NCBI GenBank assembly: GCA_963575645.1
Contig: OY754464.1
Location: 68,732,948-68,796,947, forward strand
Direction: 5' to 3'
DNA: 64,000 bases
Source of the DNA: Xanthostigma xanthostigma
Lineage: Eukaryota > Arthropoda > Insecta > Raphidioptera > Raphidiidae
The translations under genes were made by a program, and so were the position numbers. The notes under the pieces are model-generated. The model saw only the letters and a program-made list of their open reading frames with translations, ran no database searches and was not told where the DNA came from. This document shows positions 44,256-55,639 of the stretch, one piece after another. Position 1 is the first letter of the stretch. Each line of letters opens with the position of its first letter.

Positions 44256-44817
44256 AGAAGAATGTATTTTAAACCTGTTTTAGACACATTGTATACAAAC
44301 TGTCCATACAATGTGTAACACACATGTTTATGAGCACGTGATGTTAACATAGCCAGTTATTCACACTTGGTTTGGCAAAGATTTTTATTTTATGGCTTTA
44401 CTTAGTGATGTTGTTACTTGTAAGTAGGCTATGTAGCAGTGCAAACATGCACTGTCTAGCAAACATATATATTCCTAGAACTAGAGATGGGACAAACGGG
44501 TCTTTTTAGTGATCTGCATCTTTGCATCTATGGATCCTATATGTGAGCCGGCTCCCTGAACCGGTTCAAAAAGAGCCGAGTTCTAAATATGTTATTCGAG
44601 TCAACTGAGCCACTGAGTTAGTTGAGTCAATCATATCACGTAATATTATGCCAGTGACTGACTCACATATTATTATAAGGCGGGGTTTTACAGGTTGCTA
44701 CTTGCTATGTTACAGAAAGCATATTACAATATGCAATACCAATACCTTAAATAGTTGTGACTTAAGTAAAACACTGTAATAACTGTACCGCCTGTGCGTA
44801 GTGTGTACACTCTATAG

Positions 44818-45222
44818 CAGTGTTTTTCAACCTGTGGGTCGCGACCCCCTGGGGGGTCGCGAAGCTTCTGTAGGGGGGTCGCCAGAGGTCGAGAGAATTT
44901 TAGTAAAAAAACAATAAAGATAAAAAAGATTGATTTATTAAGTAAGAGAATTTTAACAAAAGGATATACGTATTCGATGTATTTACATAATTGTTAAATA
45001 ATGTGTTTTACGTACTATATTATGTACTTATATCCGAATCCTAATTATGGAGACGTATAAAAACGTCGTATGGAATATTTGTAACACTGTAACATACACA
45101 TATATACATGATAAAAAAGCGAAGGATCGGGGGGTCGCGAGATATTTTTTCATACCAGGGGGGTCGCGAAATATTTTTTCATACCAGGGGGGTCGCTTAA
45201 TGAAAAAGGTTGAAAAACACTG
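44818..45222. mobile_element. SPIN-like hAT MITE nested in the outer hAT
   Basis: Starts CAGTGTTTTTCAACCTGTGG plus GTCGCGACCCC and ends GGTTGAAAAACACTG, with a perfect 8-bp duplication CTCTATAG (44810-44817, 45223-45230). Length 405 bp. GGGGGGTCGCGAAATATTTT is repeated in tandem near the right end (about 45130-45200). The start is close to the SPIN family terminus as I remember it (CAGnGGTTCTCAACCTGTGGGTCGCGACCC), a family known for horizontal transfer among animals. Confidence 0.9.
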
Positions 45223-45434
45223 CTCTATAGTGTTGTTGATTGTTATGCCTGTATAGAATGCAAAGCCAGACATATGATGCATGAGTCATTTGAGCTGACA
45301 GATACTTATTGCTTCTGTGTGTTACCTAAGTGTTTCACTGAGTTATGCGGATCCGTTGATCCGTCGGCTCAAAAAAAAGTGAGTCGGCTTTCACGAATCT
45401 TCTGTCGGAGTCGACTCTTTAAACCGGTTCAGAT

Positions 45435-45872
45435 TAGAGTTGGGGAAAAAATAACTTCACGATGAAAAAATCATTGTGACAAGCCGTCTAAAATAATCAC
45501 TGTGATCTGACAAGAGATATCTATGTTCCAAAGTAACGTATGTCGTTCCATGTCACCGCAGTCACTGTCGCTCAAACATGACACTATGATCTGACGAGAT
45601 ATCTACGTTCCAAAGTAACGTATGTCGTTTCATGTCACCACAGTCACGACGGTCGCTCCAAGTTTCAAGATATCTACGTTCCAAAGTAACGTGTGTCGTT
45701 TCATGTCACCGCAGTCACTAGTACTACTCACTGTCGCTCAAAGTCAAACATGAACGGAGTTTGTGATGTGAGTGATCGACGTGACAAAGTCACGATGATT
45801 TTTCACTGTGATTTTTGTGTAACCGGAATAACAGTCACTGTGATCTCATAGTAACGACTTTTCCCATGTCTA
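45435..45872. mobile_element. hAT MITE with internal ~95-bp tandem units, nested in the outer hAT
   Basis: Starts TAGAGTTGGGG, ends CCCATGTCTA, perfect 8-bp duplication GTTCAGAT (45427-45434, 45873-45880). The interior has three units sharing GATATCTACGTTCCAAAGTA, ACGTATGTCGTTTCATGTCA and CC(G/A)CAGTCAC, and many GTCAC/GTGAC motifs towards both ends. Its terminus TAGAnnTGGG resembles that of the outer element, suggesting related transposases. Confidence 0.9.
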
Positions 45873-45971
45873 GTTCAGATCTGAGTTACCCAGCACTACC
45901 TAGAACCGAAAGCTGGTCTTGCTAGTAAATCTTATGTGCCGCTCGCCCGTTTGCACTATACACGGTCTTCA

Positions 45972-46293
45972 TCTATACTAATACATAAAGCTGAAGAGTT
46001 TGTTTGTTTGGTTTGTTGAACGCGTTAATTTCAGGAACTACTGGTTCAAATTGAAAACAATTTTTTTGTTGGATAGCCCATATTTATCGAGGAAGGCTAT
46101 AGGCTGTATAATATCACGCTACGACTAATAGGAGCGGAGCATCAATGAAAGATATTGCAAAATGTATTTCAAAAATAGCTTCTATTCAGGTGAAATGCCG
46201 TAACTACATATATATATTATATATCAATATTTGGTCGTACATTCACAAGCCCGGCTGGGTCAGTCGGTAGAGCATGCGACTGTTAATATCATA
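45972..46293 (+). mobile_element. Helitron (family A), 5' half with tRNA-like segment
   Basis: 5' TCTATACTAATACATAAAGC, CAGGAACTACTGGTTC, TCGAGGAAGGCTATAGGC and TTCTATTCAGGTGAAATGC, the same order as at 36483. It breaks off within the tRNA-like segment; no hairpin or CTAG end follows. Confidence 0.82.
46249..46291 (+). repeat. tRNA-like segment inside a Helitron, 3' truncated
   Basis: GCCCGGCTGGGTCAGTCGGT and AGAGCATGCGACTGTTAATA correspond to the 5' 40 bases of tRNA-Lys with the loop CTGTTAA. The T-arm is missing. It lies at the same internal place as in the 36-kb Helitron. Confidence 0.72.
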
Positions 46294-46334
46294 CATACAT
46301 ACTATTTCGTCGTACAAAAAAGTGATATTTGTAT

Positions 46335-46752
46335 ACAGGCTGACCGAATTCCTTTTGGGAGAAGAAACTATGACTAATTTGGAATGAATTACCCTTTATC
46401 ATTTGGGGGTCGAAAATGCGTCATTGTCGAGAAAATCTACTTGTATTTTCTTTTTACAAAAATCCGAATTTTTTTAGTTAAAAATTAAAAAAAAAATATT
46501 CTCAGTTTTCCTTGATCTGATAGCTTACTAATTGGCCAGCCTTCGTAAAGCTAAAAACCACGAAATTTACTATTAGATTTTATGGTGTGTGTTAAAACTT
46601 ACAATAAATAAAAAAATAATAATAAAAATTATCCACAGAAGTGTCATTATTATAAAAAAATTACGCATTTCCGACCCTCAAGTGATAGAGGTTAAATCAT
46701 TCCAAATGAGTCATAATTTCTTCTCCCGAGAGGAATACGTGCAATTACCGGT
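46335..46752. repeat. Foldback containing the 3.4-kb repeat family
   Basis: GAGAAGAAACTATGACTAAT (left) is mirrored by a slightly diverged copy (GAGTCATAATTTCTTCTC, right). Outer arms are ~80 bp, and the left arm continues inward to sequence shared with 3415-3615. The frame 46589-46789 is repeat sequence. Confidence 0.7.
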
Positions 46753-48070
46753 CACCTGTACCTATATAGATGTCAAATGTCAGTATTAAAGTTGAAATGG
46801 TCATGTCGCTCAGTAAGCCATGTTTTTTTCAATTATATCCGTTCTGATATTTTCTTTTATTTTTAACAACAGTACACTTAAATGTATCTATAATAAGTAT
46901 GTAAATTAAAAAAAAGCATAAACATAACTTTTTACCGTTAATAATTTATTATAAAATTTTACACAGTTGAATTCACGAGCATATAAATTTGAAATCTTTC
47001 TGTTGAGAGTCTGTTTTACATTAAAATAATAAAGAAATTTTTACAAAAATATGAAACATAAATACAAATGCTGGCAGTGAGGTAAAAATTCACATCGAAA
47101 AGAATTTCATGTGGTGCACAAAAGCTGTTAGAAATATTGTAGCTCGGATAACAATTTTCCGGTAAAATGAAACGCATTATAAGAAAAACGTATATGATAA
47201 AACAGATGCATGTTCCCAAGGGCCTAAACACAATTGTGTACAGGCGTGAAGGGATCCAGTAATACTGCAATTAGTTCGTAAACAATAGTTTAAACTTTAA
47301 ACGTTCTAATGCCCATATTCACCTAACACTAAGATAGAAGTTACTAATTTTGGAACAAATTTATTCGTTAGAATAAAATTTACTTTCAATTCACCAAGCA
47401 AAATATTAGGTAGAAAAGCTATTTAAATAATAAATATAGGTACACTGCACTATACTCCTTGCTCTTTTTGTTGAATATTTTATCATTCACCCAAAAATCC
47501 GACCGATGGCGTTAGTGTAAACGCAAAAAAGTTTCAGAAAATAATGTTTTATCGGTTTTATCCTAACCCAGTTGCACACAAAACTTCCACTAACTTTAAT
47601 GTTATACAACTATACACTTCACAAAAGGTTAATAAACAACACATAAATAAATTCACAAGAGCAAACTATAGATATAATAGGTACTCCACCTTTCTAGGTT
47701 AAGTATTACGATCTATGTGGCAGCCATTATTATTTTATCAGGAGAAAAATTTGTATACCCTCGAAGTAAGACAGAATAGATATATACCTGCGGTAAACGC
47801 AAAATTTTGTTTGGTGAATTGATTTATCACTATTTATTCGGAAGAATAGCTACCTGAAGAACAAATGAACCGAATAAATAGCTACTTATACGTTCGGTTA
47901 ATATGGCCATAAGAGAGAAAATTACATGCAGTGTTTTAAAGAGTAAAGAATGAGAGCGAAGTATAGTAATTTATTATTATATGTAAATCGTAACCCTTAG
48001 GTATAAAAATCATTCGAATGATTTTGAATAATATGTAGGTAGTTTAGTCAATGAGTGCTCATAAGGGGCA
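46753..48070. other. AT-rich intergenic sequence
   Basis: No gene or transposon end recognised. Confidence 0.35.
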
Positions 48071-49249
48071 TCTAGATGGAAAAGTCGAAAGCAGAACATT
48101 TGACTTAGGAACTTTGTTTGGACTAGTTAGGAGATAAACATACTAAAAGTCCTTGCCCCTCTGAGGTACGCCCGAAGGGGGGGAGCACAAAGAAGGTCCC
48201 GTTTTTTGGTTTTTTGCTTTCATCTCGAAAACGGTACGTCGTACGAAATTTTGTTGTAATACATAATGAAAGCTGATAAAATTCTCTACAACTTTAGCTT
48301 TCACACTTTTTTTCTATCTCCAATCTTTGCCTAGCTATGAGCTCCAAAAAATGGTCGAAAAATGATCGATTTTCAAAAATGTGTTAAATTCTCTGTAGCA
48401 CATTGTAACAATACGAATTTGTCAAAATCATTTCGTATCGCTCATCCAAACTATTAAAAACACCCACACACTATTAAAAAATAACATAAGCTTTAACTTA
48501 TTGAAGGCCCTGGGCACATTAGGATTATGGGGCCCCTATGACCTTAACAGAGCACTATTTTGTTAGAATAGACAAAGAAAATAGATAAACAAGGATCTAG
48601 ATTCTAAGTCGAGGAATGTGATATAAAATGCATATATTTAAAAGGATCACGTTCCCAATTTTAACATGAAGGACACAAAAAAAATAAGTATATGAAAAAT
48701 AGTTCACTGATGATTTTTGTTTAAAACAGTTTAGGTACTTAGTATACCATTAAACTAGGGGGTCCCTATCGATCGCGGGGCCCTGGGCACGTGCCAGAGT
48801 GCCCAGTGGGAAAGAGGGCCCTGTGTGGAGGTACTCCCAGCTTATTTTATTTTTTAATAGTGTGTGGGTGTTTTTAATAGTGTGGATGAGCGATACGAAA
48901 TGATTTTGACAAATTCGTATTGTTACAATGTGCTACAGAGAATTTAACACATTTTTGAAAATCGACCATTTTCCGGAGCTCATAGCTAGGCAAAGATTGG
49001 AGATAGATAAAAAGTGTGAAAACTAAAGTTGTAGAGAATTTTATCAGCTTTCATTATGTATTCCAACAAAATTTCGTACGACGTACCGTTTTCGAGATGA
49101 AAGCAAAATACCAAAAAACGGGACCTTCTTTGTGCTCCCCCCCTTCGGGCGTACCTCAGAGGGGCAAGGACTTTTAGTATGTTTATCTCCTAACTAGTCC
49201 AAACAAAGTTCCTAAGTCAAATGTTCTGCTTTCGACTTTTCCATCTAGA
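48071..49249. mobile_element. Large foldback element, ~400-bp near-identical arms
   Basis: TCTAGATGGAAAAGTCGAAA at the left is mirrored by TTTCGACTTTTCCATCTAGA at the right. Arms run to about 48479 and from about 48855, with only scattered differences (for example CCAAAAAATGGTCG versus CGACCATTTTCCGG). The ~375-bp loop (48480-48854) carries GGGGCCCC/GGGCCC-rich sequence with CCCTGGGCAC at both edges, probably another insertion. No coding capacity, no clear TSD. Confidence 0.85.
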
Positions 49250-49698
49250 ATTATTCGTTGCTTAAGCTAAGGACATTTCGTGATATTTTAATAGTCGAAT
49301 AGTTAGACAATTTTCACTCGAAATATCCCATTTCTGCCTATGATTGCAACCACAAATTAATCCGTAGATGATCTGCTCTAATAAAAAAGTTCGAATGATA
49401 CACATAATCATAATAATTTGTTATGTTCACCGATAATTCACAACAAATACCTAGTTCTGGGTCTGTAGAGTTCAAAGGGCAAGCATAAAGCAAGTGTTTA
49501 GAGATAGATAATACCTCTGCGCAGGTTTGCTCTGTTTTAATCGCCATTCAGCATGTAAATCATGAGAACAAGGTATACCTATACACAAGTTTACCTTACT
49601 GCATAGTTACTATGGACTATAGATGATATTTTAAATAGACAATCTTTCGAGTATTTCGAATATTGAAAATGATAAAATATTTTTAACAAAAAAATATA
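49250..49698. other. Intergenic sequence
   Basis: No gene recognised. Confidence 0.3.
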
Positions 49699-49911
49699 GT
49701 TTAAAAAAAACTAAAAAACACGCTTTATATCGGACTAAAAAGTAAAAAATAATTGTTTTAAAATAAGCTTAAAAAGCGTGGGGCGCTTTGTTCCACATTT
49801 TCGTACATCGAGCGCCCAACGCTTTTTAAGCTTATTTTAAAACAATTATTTTTTACTTTTTAGTCCGATATAAAGCGTGTTTTTTAGTTTTTTTTAAACT
49901 ATATTTTATTT
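49699..49911. repeat. Near-perfect palindrome (~95-bp arms)
   Basis: AAACACGCTTTATATCGGAC and AAAAAGTAAAAAATAATTG in the left arm are mirrored in the right arm. The centre contains GGGGCGCTTTGTTCC...GAGCGCCC. Confidence 0.85.
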
Positions 49912-49923
49912 TTCACTTTTTAG

Positions 49924-50477
49924 TGAGGATCTATAAAAGAATTTATTAATCCTGGGGGTCCTAATAAGGATAATGGGAAACTGTTATCAAATTATTGCAT
50001 TGTCATCGGTCCTTGATACGTATGCAAAGTTTCAAATTAATCAGACTTCGGTAAATTGGTGAAAATTATGCTCAAAGATTCCGTTACGGACATACATACA
50101 TAGTTACAACCCAAACTAATATAAAGCGTTTAATAATAAGGATAATGGGAAACTGTTATCAAATTATTGCATTGTCATCGGTCCTTGATACGTATGCAAA
50201 GTTTCAAATTAATCAGACTTCGGGAAATTGGTGAAAATAAAGCGTTTACTACAGAGGATCTATAAAAGAATTTATTAATCCTGGGGGTCCTAATAAGGAT
50301 AATGGGAAACTGTTATCAAATTATTGCATTGTCATCGGTCCTTGATACGTATGCAAAGTTTCAAATTAATCAGACTTCGGGAAATTGGTGAAAATTATGC
50401 TCAAAGATTCCGTTACGGTAGTTAGTTACATACATACATACATAGTTAGTTACAACCCAAGCTAATATAAAGCGTTT
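49924..50477 (+). repeat. Three near-identical direct repeats
   Basis: AAGGATAATGGGAAACTGTT and CATCGGTCCTTGATACGTAT and AATCAGACTTCGG occur three times (units 49924-50131, 50132-50250, 50253-50477). The outer units also share GAGGATCTATAAAAGAATTT and GCTCAAAGATTCCGTTACGG; the middle unit is shorter at both ends. Each ends in ATAAAGCGTTTA. Identity is very high, indicating recent duplication. Confidence 0.88.
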
Positions 50478-50646
50478 AAAAATTGAACCGACTTCACACT
50501 AAAAAGTAAAAAATAATTGCGTATTGAAATGTTTTGGAGTCGGTGTCAGCCAAAATGAAATCTATTCCGAGAACTACACCGACTCCAAAACATTTCAATA
50601 CGCAATTATTTTTTACTTTTTAGTGTGAATTCGGTTCAATTTTTTT
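50478..50646. repeat. Palindrome with AACCGACTTC ends
   Basis: AATTGAACCGACTTCACACT, AAAAAGTAAAAAATAATTGC and GAAATGTTTTGGAGTCGGTG in the left arm are mirrored in the right arm around a ~35-bp loop. It shares the AAAAAGTAAAAAATAATTG motif with the palindrome at 49699. Confidence 0.85.
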
Positions 50647-50689
50647 GTTAAAAATATTTTATTTTTCTCTTTTAGTGTTAATATAACAC

Positions 50690-50943
50690 TAAAAATCGGT
50701 GAACATACATAAAAAACATTATGCGTTTCTTTGAAATTTGAGAGTTTCCCTCGATTTCTCCGGATTCCACCATCAAATCCTGACTTGACTCCGATGGGAC
50801 CACCTCTGAGGTGCACTCTTTCGAATAAAAAAAATTTGAAAATCGGTCCATAATTGACGGAGAAATCGGTGAACATACATAAAAAAAATATATATATACA
50901 GACGAACATAGAACCTCCTCCTTTTTGTTGAAGTCGGTTAAAA
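50690..50943 (-). repeat. AACCGACTTCAACAAAAAGG-type dispersed repeat
   Basis: Minus strand reads TAACCGACTTCAACAAAAAG, GAGGAGGTTCTATGTTCG, CACCGATTTCTCCGTCAATT and GATGGTGGAATCCGGAGAAA. The CGACTTCnnnnAAAGGAGGAGGTTCT motif is abundant in insect, notably lepidopteran, genomes as I recall. The open frame on this strand is incidental. Confidence 0.65.
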
Positions 50944-51826
50944 AACAAGTGATTATTAGTTGAAAAAGAGTATATATTTTACCAAAATCGGCAAAACATT
51001 GGTTATATTGTCAATATTAACAGAAAATAGCAATTTCTCATGTGGCTTAACCCATTCGGTCCTAGCGATCTTTTCAATGGACATAATATACTATTCTAAC
51101 GCGTGTAATTTAAGTTAGCGCATTTGAATATCAAATATAAACATTTCATTGTGGTTGGGGCTTATCTGAGATGTAGCATGCCAAACAAAACAAAGAAATA
51201 CTATGTGGGTAGGCAGAAATATCGAGTCAAGTGTTGACCGCAGTCATAGATTCACGCAAAGCTGGTAAAAGTGTACATTCTGATTATATGTATAACTACG
51301 TATTTTAATAATGTAATTTATTTTTCTTGTGCGCATATTTATTTTAATTTTATGATGTTAACTTTACTAATTATACTAAAAAAGTCATTTAAATTCATAT
51401 GCTAGTGATCACCATAAAAGTTTTTTTTTGATCTGTTGTCCATTTCAATGGACATCGGATTTTCCAAAATTCTGTAAATGTTAAATTTAGTTTTTCACTG
51501 AATATACCTGAATTATACCCTAAATAAGCCCAACATCCTAAAAAATATTTTGTTTCAAAAATATAAAATTCAGGTCCAAAGTTAAATTGGACACAAAAGT
51601 GATTTATGTAGTACATTATTAAGTAAATAAAGTATTTCATTTCACAGCACTGGTAAAAAAACTTAAGATTAGCTTAGTTTAATCATTTATAACATGATTG
51701 AGAAAGTTTGTCAAATAAATGCTTATATTTGGCGTTACTTTAATCATCCGACTTATGCCTGTTCAAATTTCAATTCATCATTGCCATAACCTAAATAAAA
51801 TTCGGATTAGGTAAACGAGAGTCTAC

Positions 51827-51857
<31 letters not shown>

Positions 51858-52329
51858 GAATATAATCACTAGACAATGTAATGGTTATATCCATTTTCGT
51901 GATAAGAGAGCGTTATGTGTTCAAGTGTGTCGTTTGAAGGAGCGACAGTGCTGCTGCCTGTGGCCGTATATGATAACGATAACGGTGCCTCTAGCGTTTT
52001 ATAGGTCGCAACCTTACGGGGTGCGAGCGCTAGCACAGGTCAGGGGTGTCAGCTGTACAGTTTAACCGTATGCGAGAATTTATATCTGTCATTCGACTAA
52101 AAAAATTCTGTGCCCACGTCTGTAAGTAGAGTATTCCTTTCTCATCTAAATCTGTACATCTGATATTAAAAAAAGTGAAAAAAAACGCATTGTCTTGCGA
52201 CCAAAATGACTTCTATTTTTGTTTTATGGATTTTTTTCGATATAACAATCTTAAAAACGTTACCATGCTTTTGGTAAACAAATTTGACATTTATCATGAT
52301 ACATTTTTCGTTTCACAGCAAATATTTTA
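50944..52329. other. Intergenic sequence with a pogo-like end and a microsatellite
   Basis: No gene. AAATTCGGATTAGGTAAACGAGAGTCTACTGTA (51797-51829, read in two overlapping blocks) is the inverse of a pogo-like start. It is followed by a (TA)n(CA)n microsatellite at 51827-51858. Confidence 0.4.
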
Positions 52330-52615
52330 CCATTCCAACCCACAAGTGGGAAATTATTACTGGTTTCGGTCAAAATTCACTTTTTAAAATTTTACAATAT
52401 TTTTTTCGATTTAAGGTCCCCCGAATTCAAAAAACATATTTTTGGAAAAACTCTGTGGGTCTGTTTGTTTTTGAGCTCGGTGCAGGTCAAACGGATGAGC
52501 GTATTGAAACCAAATTTTGGGAGGGTGTTTGGTATGCAAATATGAAGAGCCCTATTGTTTTTGGGGAAAATCGGCGCATGCGAAAATAAATTTATTTACT
52601 TTTTTTTCAAATAAT
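52330..52615 (+). repeat. Dispersed repeat, copy 2 (partner at 28.11-28.39 kb)
   Basis: CATTCCAACCCACAAGTGG, AAAACATATTTTTGGAAAAA, CAAACGGATGAGCG and AATATGAAGAGCCCTATTG, the same order as the inverted 28-kb copy. No coding potential credited to the overlapping frames. Confidence 0.7.
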
Positions 52616-52708
52616 GATATACTTTTCCATAATGATTTATGTCCTATTTTATTTTATCCTCCACAAACTTCTCTTCAAAAAATAAGGTTATAAAGCTCTT
52701 ATTCAAAC

Positions 52709-53065
52709 CTTTGATTAACGTCTGAATAGAACTCTTCAAATAAATAAAATTATCGACAAATTTTTTCAGACTATATATTGACAAAAATAATAAAATTATA
52801 AATCAATATTTCTTTAGATGACGTTGCGATCCGGATTTGAATATTCTTCAGAAATAATCTAAAAAATATAAAAATTAATTAGTATATCTATACTTATTTT
52901 CTAATAGAATGGAGTTTAAATTATCGAAATATTAATGAAAAATTAATAACAGACAATTTTTTAATAAGTAGTCATCTAGTGAACTATTGATTTATAATTT
53001 TATTATTTTTGTCAATATATAGTCTGAAAAAAAAAATGGACGATAATTGTATTTATTTGATAAAG
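52709..53065. mobile_element. GATCCGGAT foldback family, full copy
   Basis: CTTTGATTAACGTCTGAATA, AATAAATAAAATTATCGAC, TTGACAAAAATAATAAAATT and GCGATCCGGATTTGAATATT at the left; inverted TTATTATTTTTGTCAATATA and ATTGTATTTATTTGATAAAG at the right. No gene. Confidence 0.7.
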
Positions 53066-54186
53066 GTCTTATCTTCGATTGGCTCTTATCTTCGGTTGTA
53101 ATCCTGGAATCTGAATTGGCATTTGAGTTTGACAATTGACATATTTTGATTCACAATCACAAAACGCTCACAAGAGCATTCCAACCAATGTCAACGTATG
53201 TATCGTCACAAAACAGTGCAGTGTTGACGCATGCGCACAAAACCGTTACGGTTTCAGAACTGTCCATTTAAGCAGGCTGGAACATACGTTGAGTTGTTTG
53301 ATGGTTTAGTTTAATTTATTTGCCAGATGTTTTCACACTTCAATTGTGCGGCACAGCCTCCCTGATCCATTCCCAGTTTCATTTTTTATTCTAGTACGAT
53401 CATTTTAAGATAAAGTTTCTGGTAAAACCGATTTTAACGGAAGTGAAAACGAGAATAATAGACGACGTATCGTAGTATATAAAATCACATTGCGTGTTAA
53501 CCAAGATATAGTTATATTTATAACATTTGAAAATGATATAAATACGTTACCTATTTTCTTTGTCAATTATATTTGTAAATATAAATAAAAGCTGCCTGTG
53601 CTACTTAATTTGCTTGAAAAAAAATGTTTGAGGATATTAATAATACGAACAAAGATAATCAAATTTTGAGTAAATTAATATTTGCAAAGGACATTTTTGT
53701 CTTAAACGCACTGTCGTTTTATGAACATAATTAGTAAAAATTAATATTTAATGCTTATAGAAATATTTCAGAACATATATATTTTTTCAAGAGCCCTATT
53801 TTACCTCGTAAAAATCTTTGTGTATGTCGGTTTAACACGAACACCCCACGTTTCTCTGATAACATTTCTTTTCTGTGATATTTAAAGTACAGAAGTTGGA
53901 ACGTAAGAGATCATTAATTTTGTTTAATTTTATACAGACTATTTTTAAAGTATTTTTTTCAGTTTAAAATTTGCATAAAATTCAATATTTTATTTATAGA
54001 AACATGCCAAAATGAAATTTTCTTATGCAAATTTTGAGTAAGTTAGTTTTTAGATTGTTAATTACGAGATAATTGCTGCATTATTATTTAAAATTTTACT
54101 TTAAAGACATATTGTATGAATTATTGTAGTATGTAATCTTTAGTAATTTTGTTTAATAACATAATAGCAGTTATATAATTTACATC
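53066..54186. other. AT-rich intergenic sequence
   Basis: No gene or transposon end recognised. Confidence 0.35.
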
Positions 54187-54512
54187 ATCAATAAATAAAA
54201 TTATCGACCAATTTTTCAGAATATATTAACAAAATATATATAATTAATACATTAACGTTTCGATCCGGATTTAGACCTTCTTCAGAACTGATCTAAAAAA
54301 TATAAAAAAAAAATCATATTTAATTTCTAATTTGCTTTTTATAAAATTCCTTCAGAATTATTAATTAATATCAAAATATTGAAAAAATAATCCGGATCGA
54401 GACGTTAATGTATTAATTATATATTTTGTTAATATATTGTCTGAAAAATTGGTCGATAATTTTATTTATTGAAGAGTTCTAAACAGACGTTAATCAAAAA
54501 TTTGAATAATTT
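54187..54512. mobile_element. GATCCGGAT foldback family, near-complete copy
   Basis: ATAAATAAAATTATCGACCA, TTAACGTTTCGATCCGGAT and inverted ATCCGGATCGAGACGTTAAT, TTGGTCGATAATTTTATTTA, ending CAGACGTTAATCAAAAATTT. The outermost ~30 bp is missing on the left. Confidence 0.75.
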
Positions 54513-55196
54513 ACATCATTTGAAAATAACAATATTCGAAACGTATGAATTACAAAAAAATAAGAAAATACATTGTTTTTATGTATCTCTAAAGATTTGG
54601 CTTAGTTAGCCATGTAAGCGTACGAAAACAGTTTGTTTTGACAAAACACCGTCATAGTTCAGCCATTTTGTACAAAATATTTACAAATAACATACAGAAA
54701 CCTTCCTCGTTTATCGCTCTTTGTGAAAACCGTATGAAAATTCGTTTTTGAGTTTATCGCGTTCAGACGGACAGACATGCGCGACAGAGTGACTTTGCTT
54801 TTTATATATTTCGTGAATCGGTTCCGACCACTCCCACCCCTGTGTGATTCTTCGATCTGACGTTTTTAAGTTTTCTAAGAAAATTTTATAATTAATGGCT
54901 AATGGTAGCTGTGTTTTTTACTTATATATCCGATGTATATTAATGGAGTCACTGAACATGCAGATGATATATATTTCGAAATATAAAATAAGTTTCATAT
55001 AAACATGTACATTTTTAACAAGGCGCTTCTGAACTCCTTGGAATAAAAATAATCTTTTTCTATTTTGTACTCAACGGAGCTAAATAAAAATTACTGACCA
55101 AACAAAAACGAGATAAAGACCGGAAGAGAGTTGAAATAAAAGAAATGATAAATGTACAGTGCTATAAAAAATGAAATATTTCCAAATGTTAGCTGT
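54513..55196. other. Intergenic sequence
   Basis: GTTTATCGCGTTCAGACGGA and CGACAGAGTGACTTTGCTTT (about 54750-54810) recall a common insect repeat, but boundaries are unclear. Confidence 0.35.
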
Positions 55197-55510
55197 ATGG
55201 TCAGAGTGCCCAACAGCAAAAATTTTACTGACACATACTCTCCCCAAACTTTGTACATGGCTTCATTAGGCCTAGTGTGACACCTCTAAGACTTTTCTTG
55301 ATTTTGGGGCGTTTTTCCTCTAAATTTTCCGAAAGATGTTATTTTGACGACATGTAAAAATGTATAGATACTGTTTGTTTTTTTAATTGGATGGCTTAAA
55401 AACTTCAACCAAAACGCTAAAATAATGTTCTCTGACAAATAATATGAACCATTTAAAATGTCTGACACCTCGAATATGTTCGATATATTCGAGGTGTCAG
55501 ACATTTTAAA
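55197..55510 (-). mobile_element. Hairpin-ended element, copy 2
   Basis: Inverted relative of 30076-30410: GTCAGAGTGCCC at its outer end, then ACATACTCTCCCCAAACTTT, TTGACGACATGT, and the palindrome at 55454-55510 containing AATGTCTGACACCTCGAATA. The palindrome arms have stayed matched although the body between the two copies has diverged. Confidence 0.65.
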
Positions 55511-55599
55511 GCTATTAGTTTAGAATCAAATCCGATAGTATTTGCTCAAAGGTATTAGCTCAGACGCCGGGTCGCAAACGAAATACATTTTGCAAAATT

Positions 55600-55639
55600 A
55601 TATATATCTCACCCGGGTAAAACCGAGACAGACCGCTAG
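55600..55639 (+). mobile_element. Helitron 3' end fragment (family A)
   Basis: CTCACCCGGGTAAAACCGAG and ACAGACCGCTAG. Only the terminal hairpin and CTAG survive. Confidence 0.65.

Larger units (their letters stand above)
44482..45898. mobile_element. Outer hAT element of a triple nest
   Basis: Starts TAGAGATGGGACAAAC, ends GAGTTACCCAGCACTA; perfect 8-bp duplication CCTAGAAC at 44474-44481 and 45899-45906. Sub-terminal regions carry GAACCGGTTC-type motifs and GAGTC/GACTC repeats. Two other hAT MITEs (44818-45222 and 45435-45872) are inserted in it; without them and their duplications it is about 560 bp. No transposase. Confidence 0.9.

Noticed and set aside
50980..51100. piggyBac-like end (TTAACCCATTCGG)
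   Set aside because: No inverted partner end within several kb.
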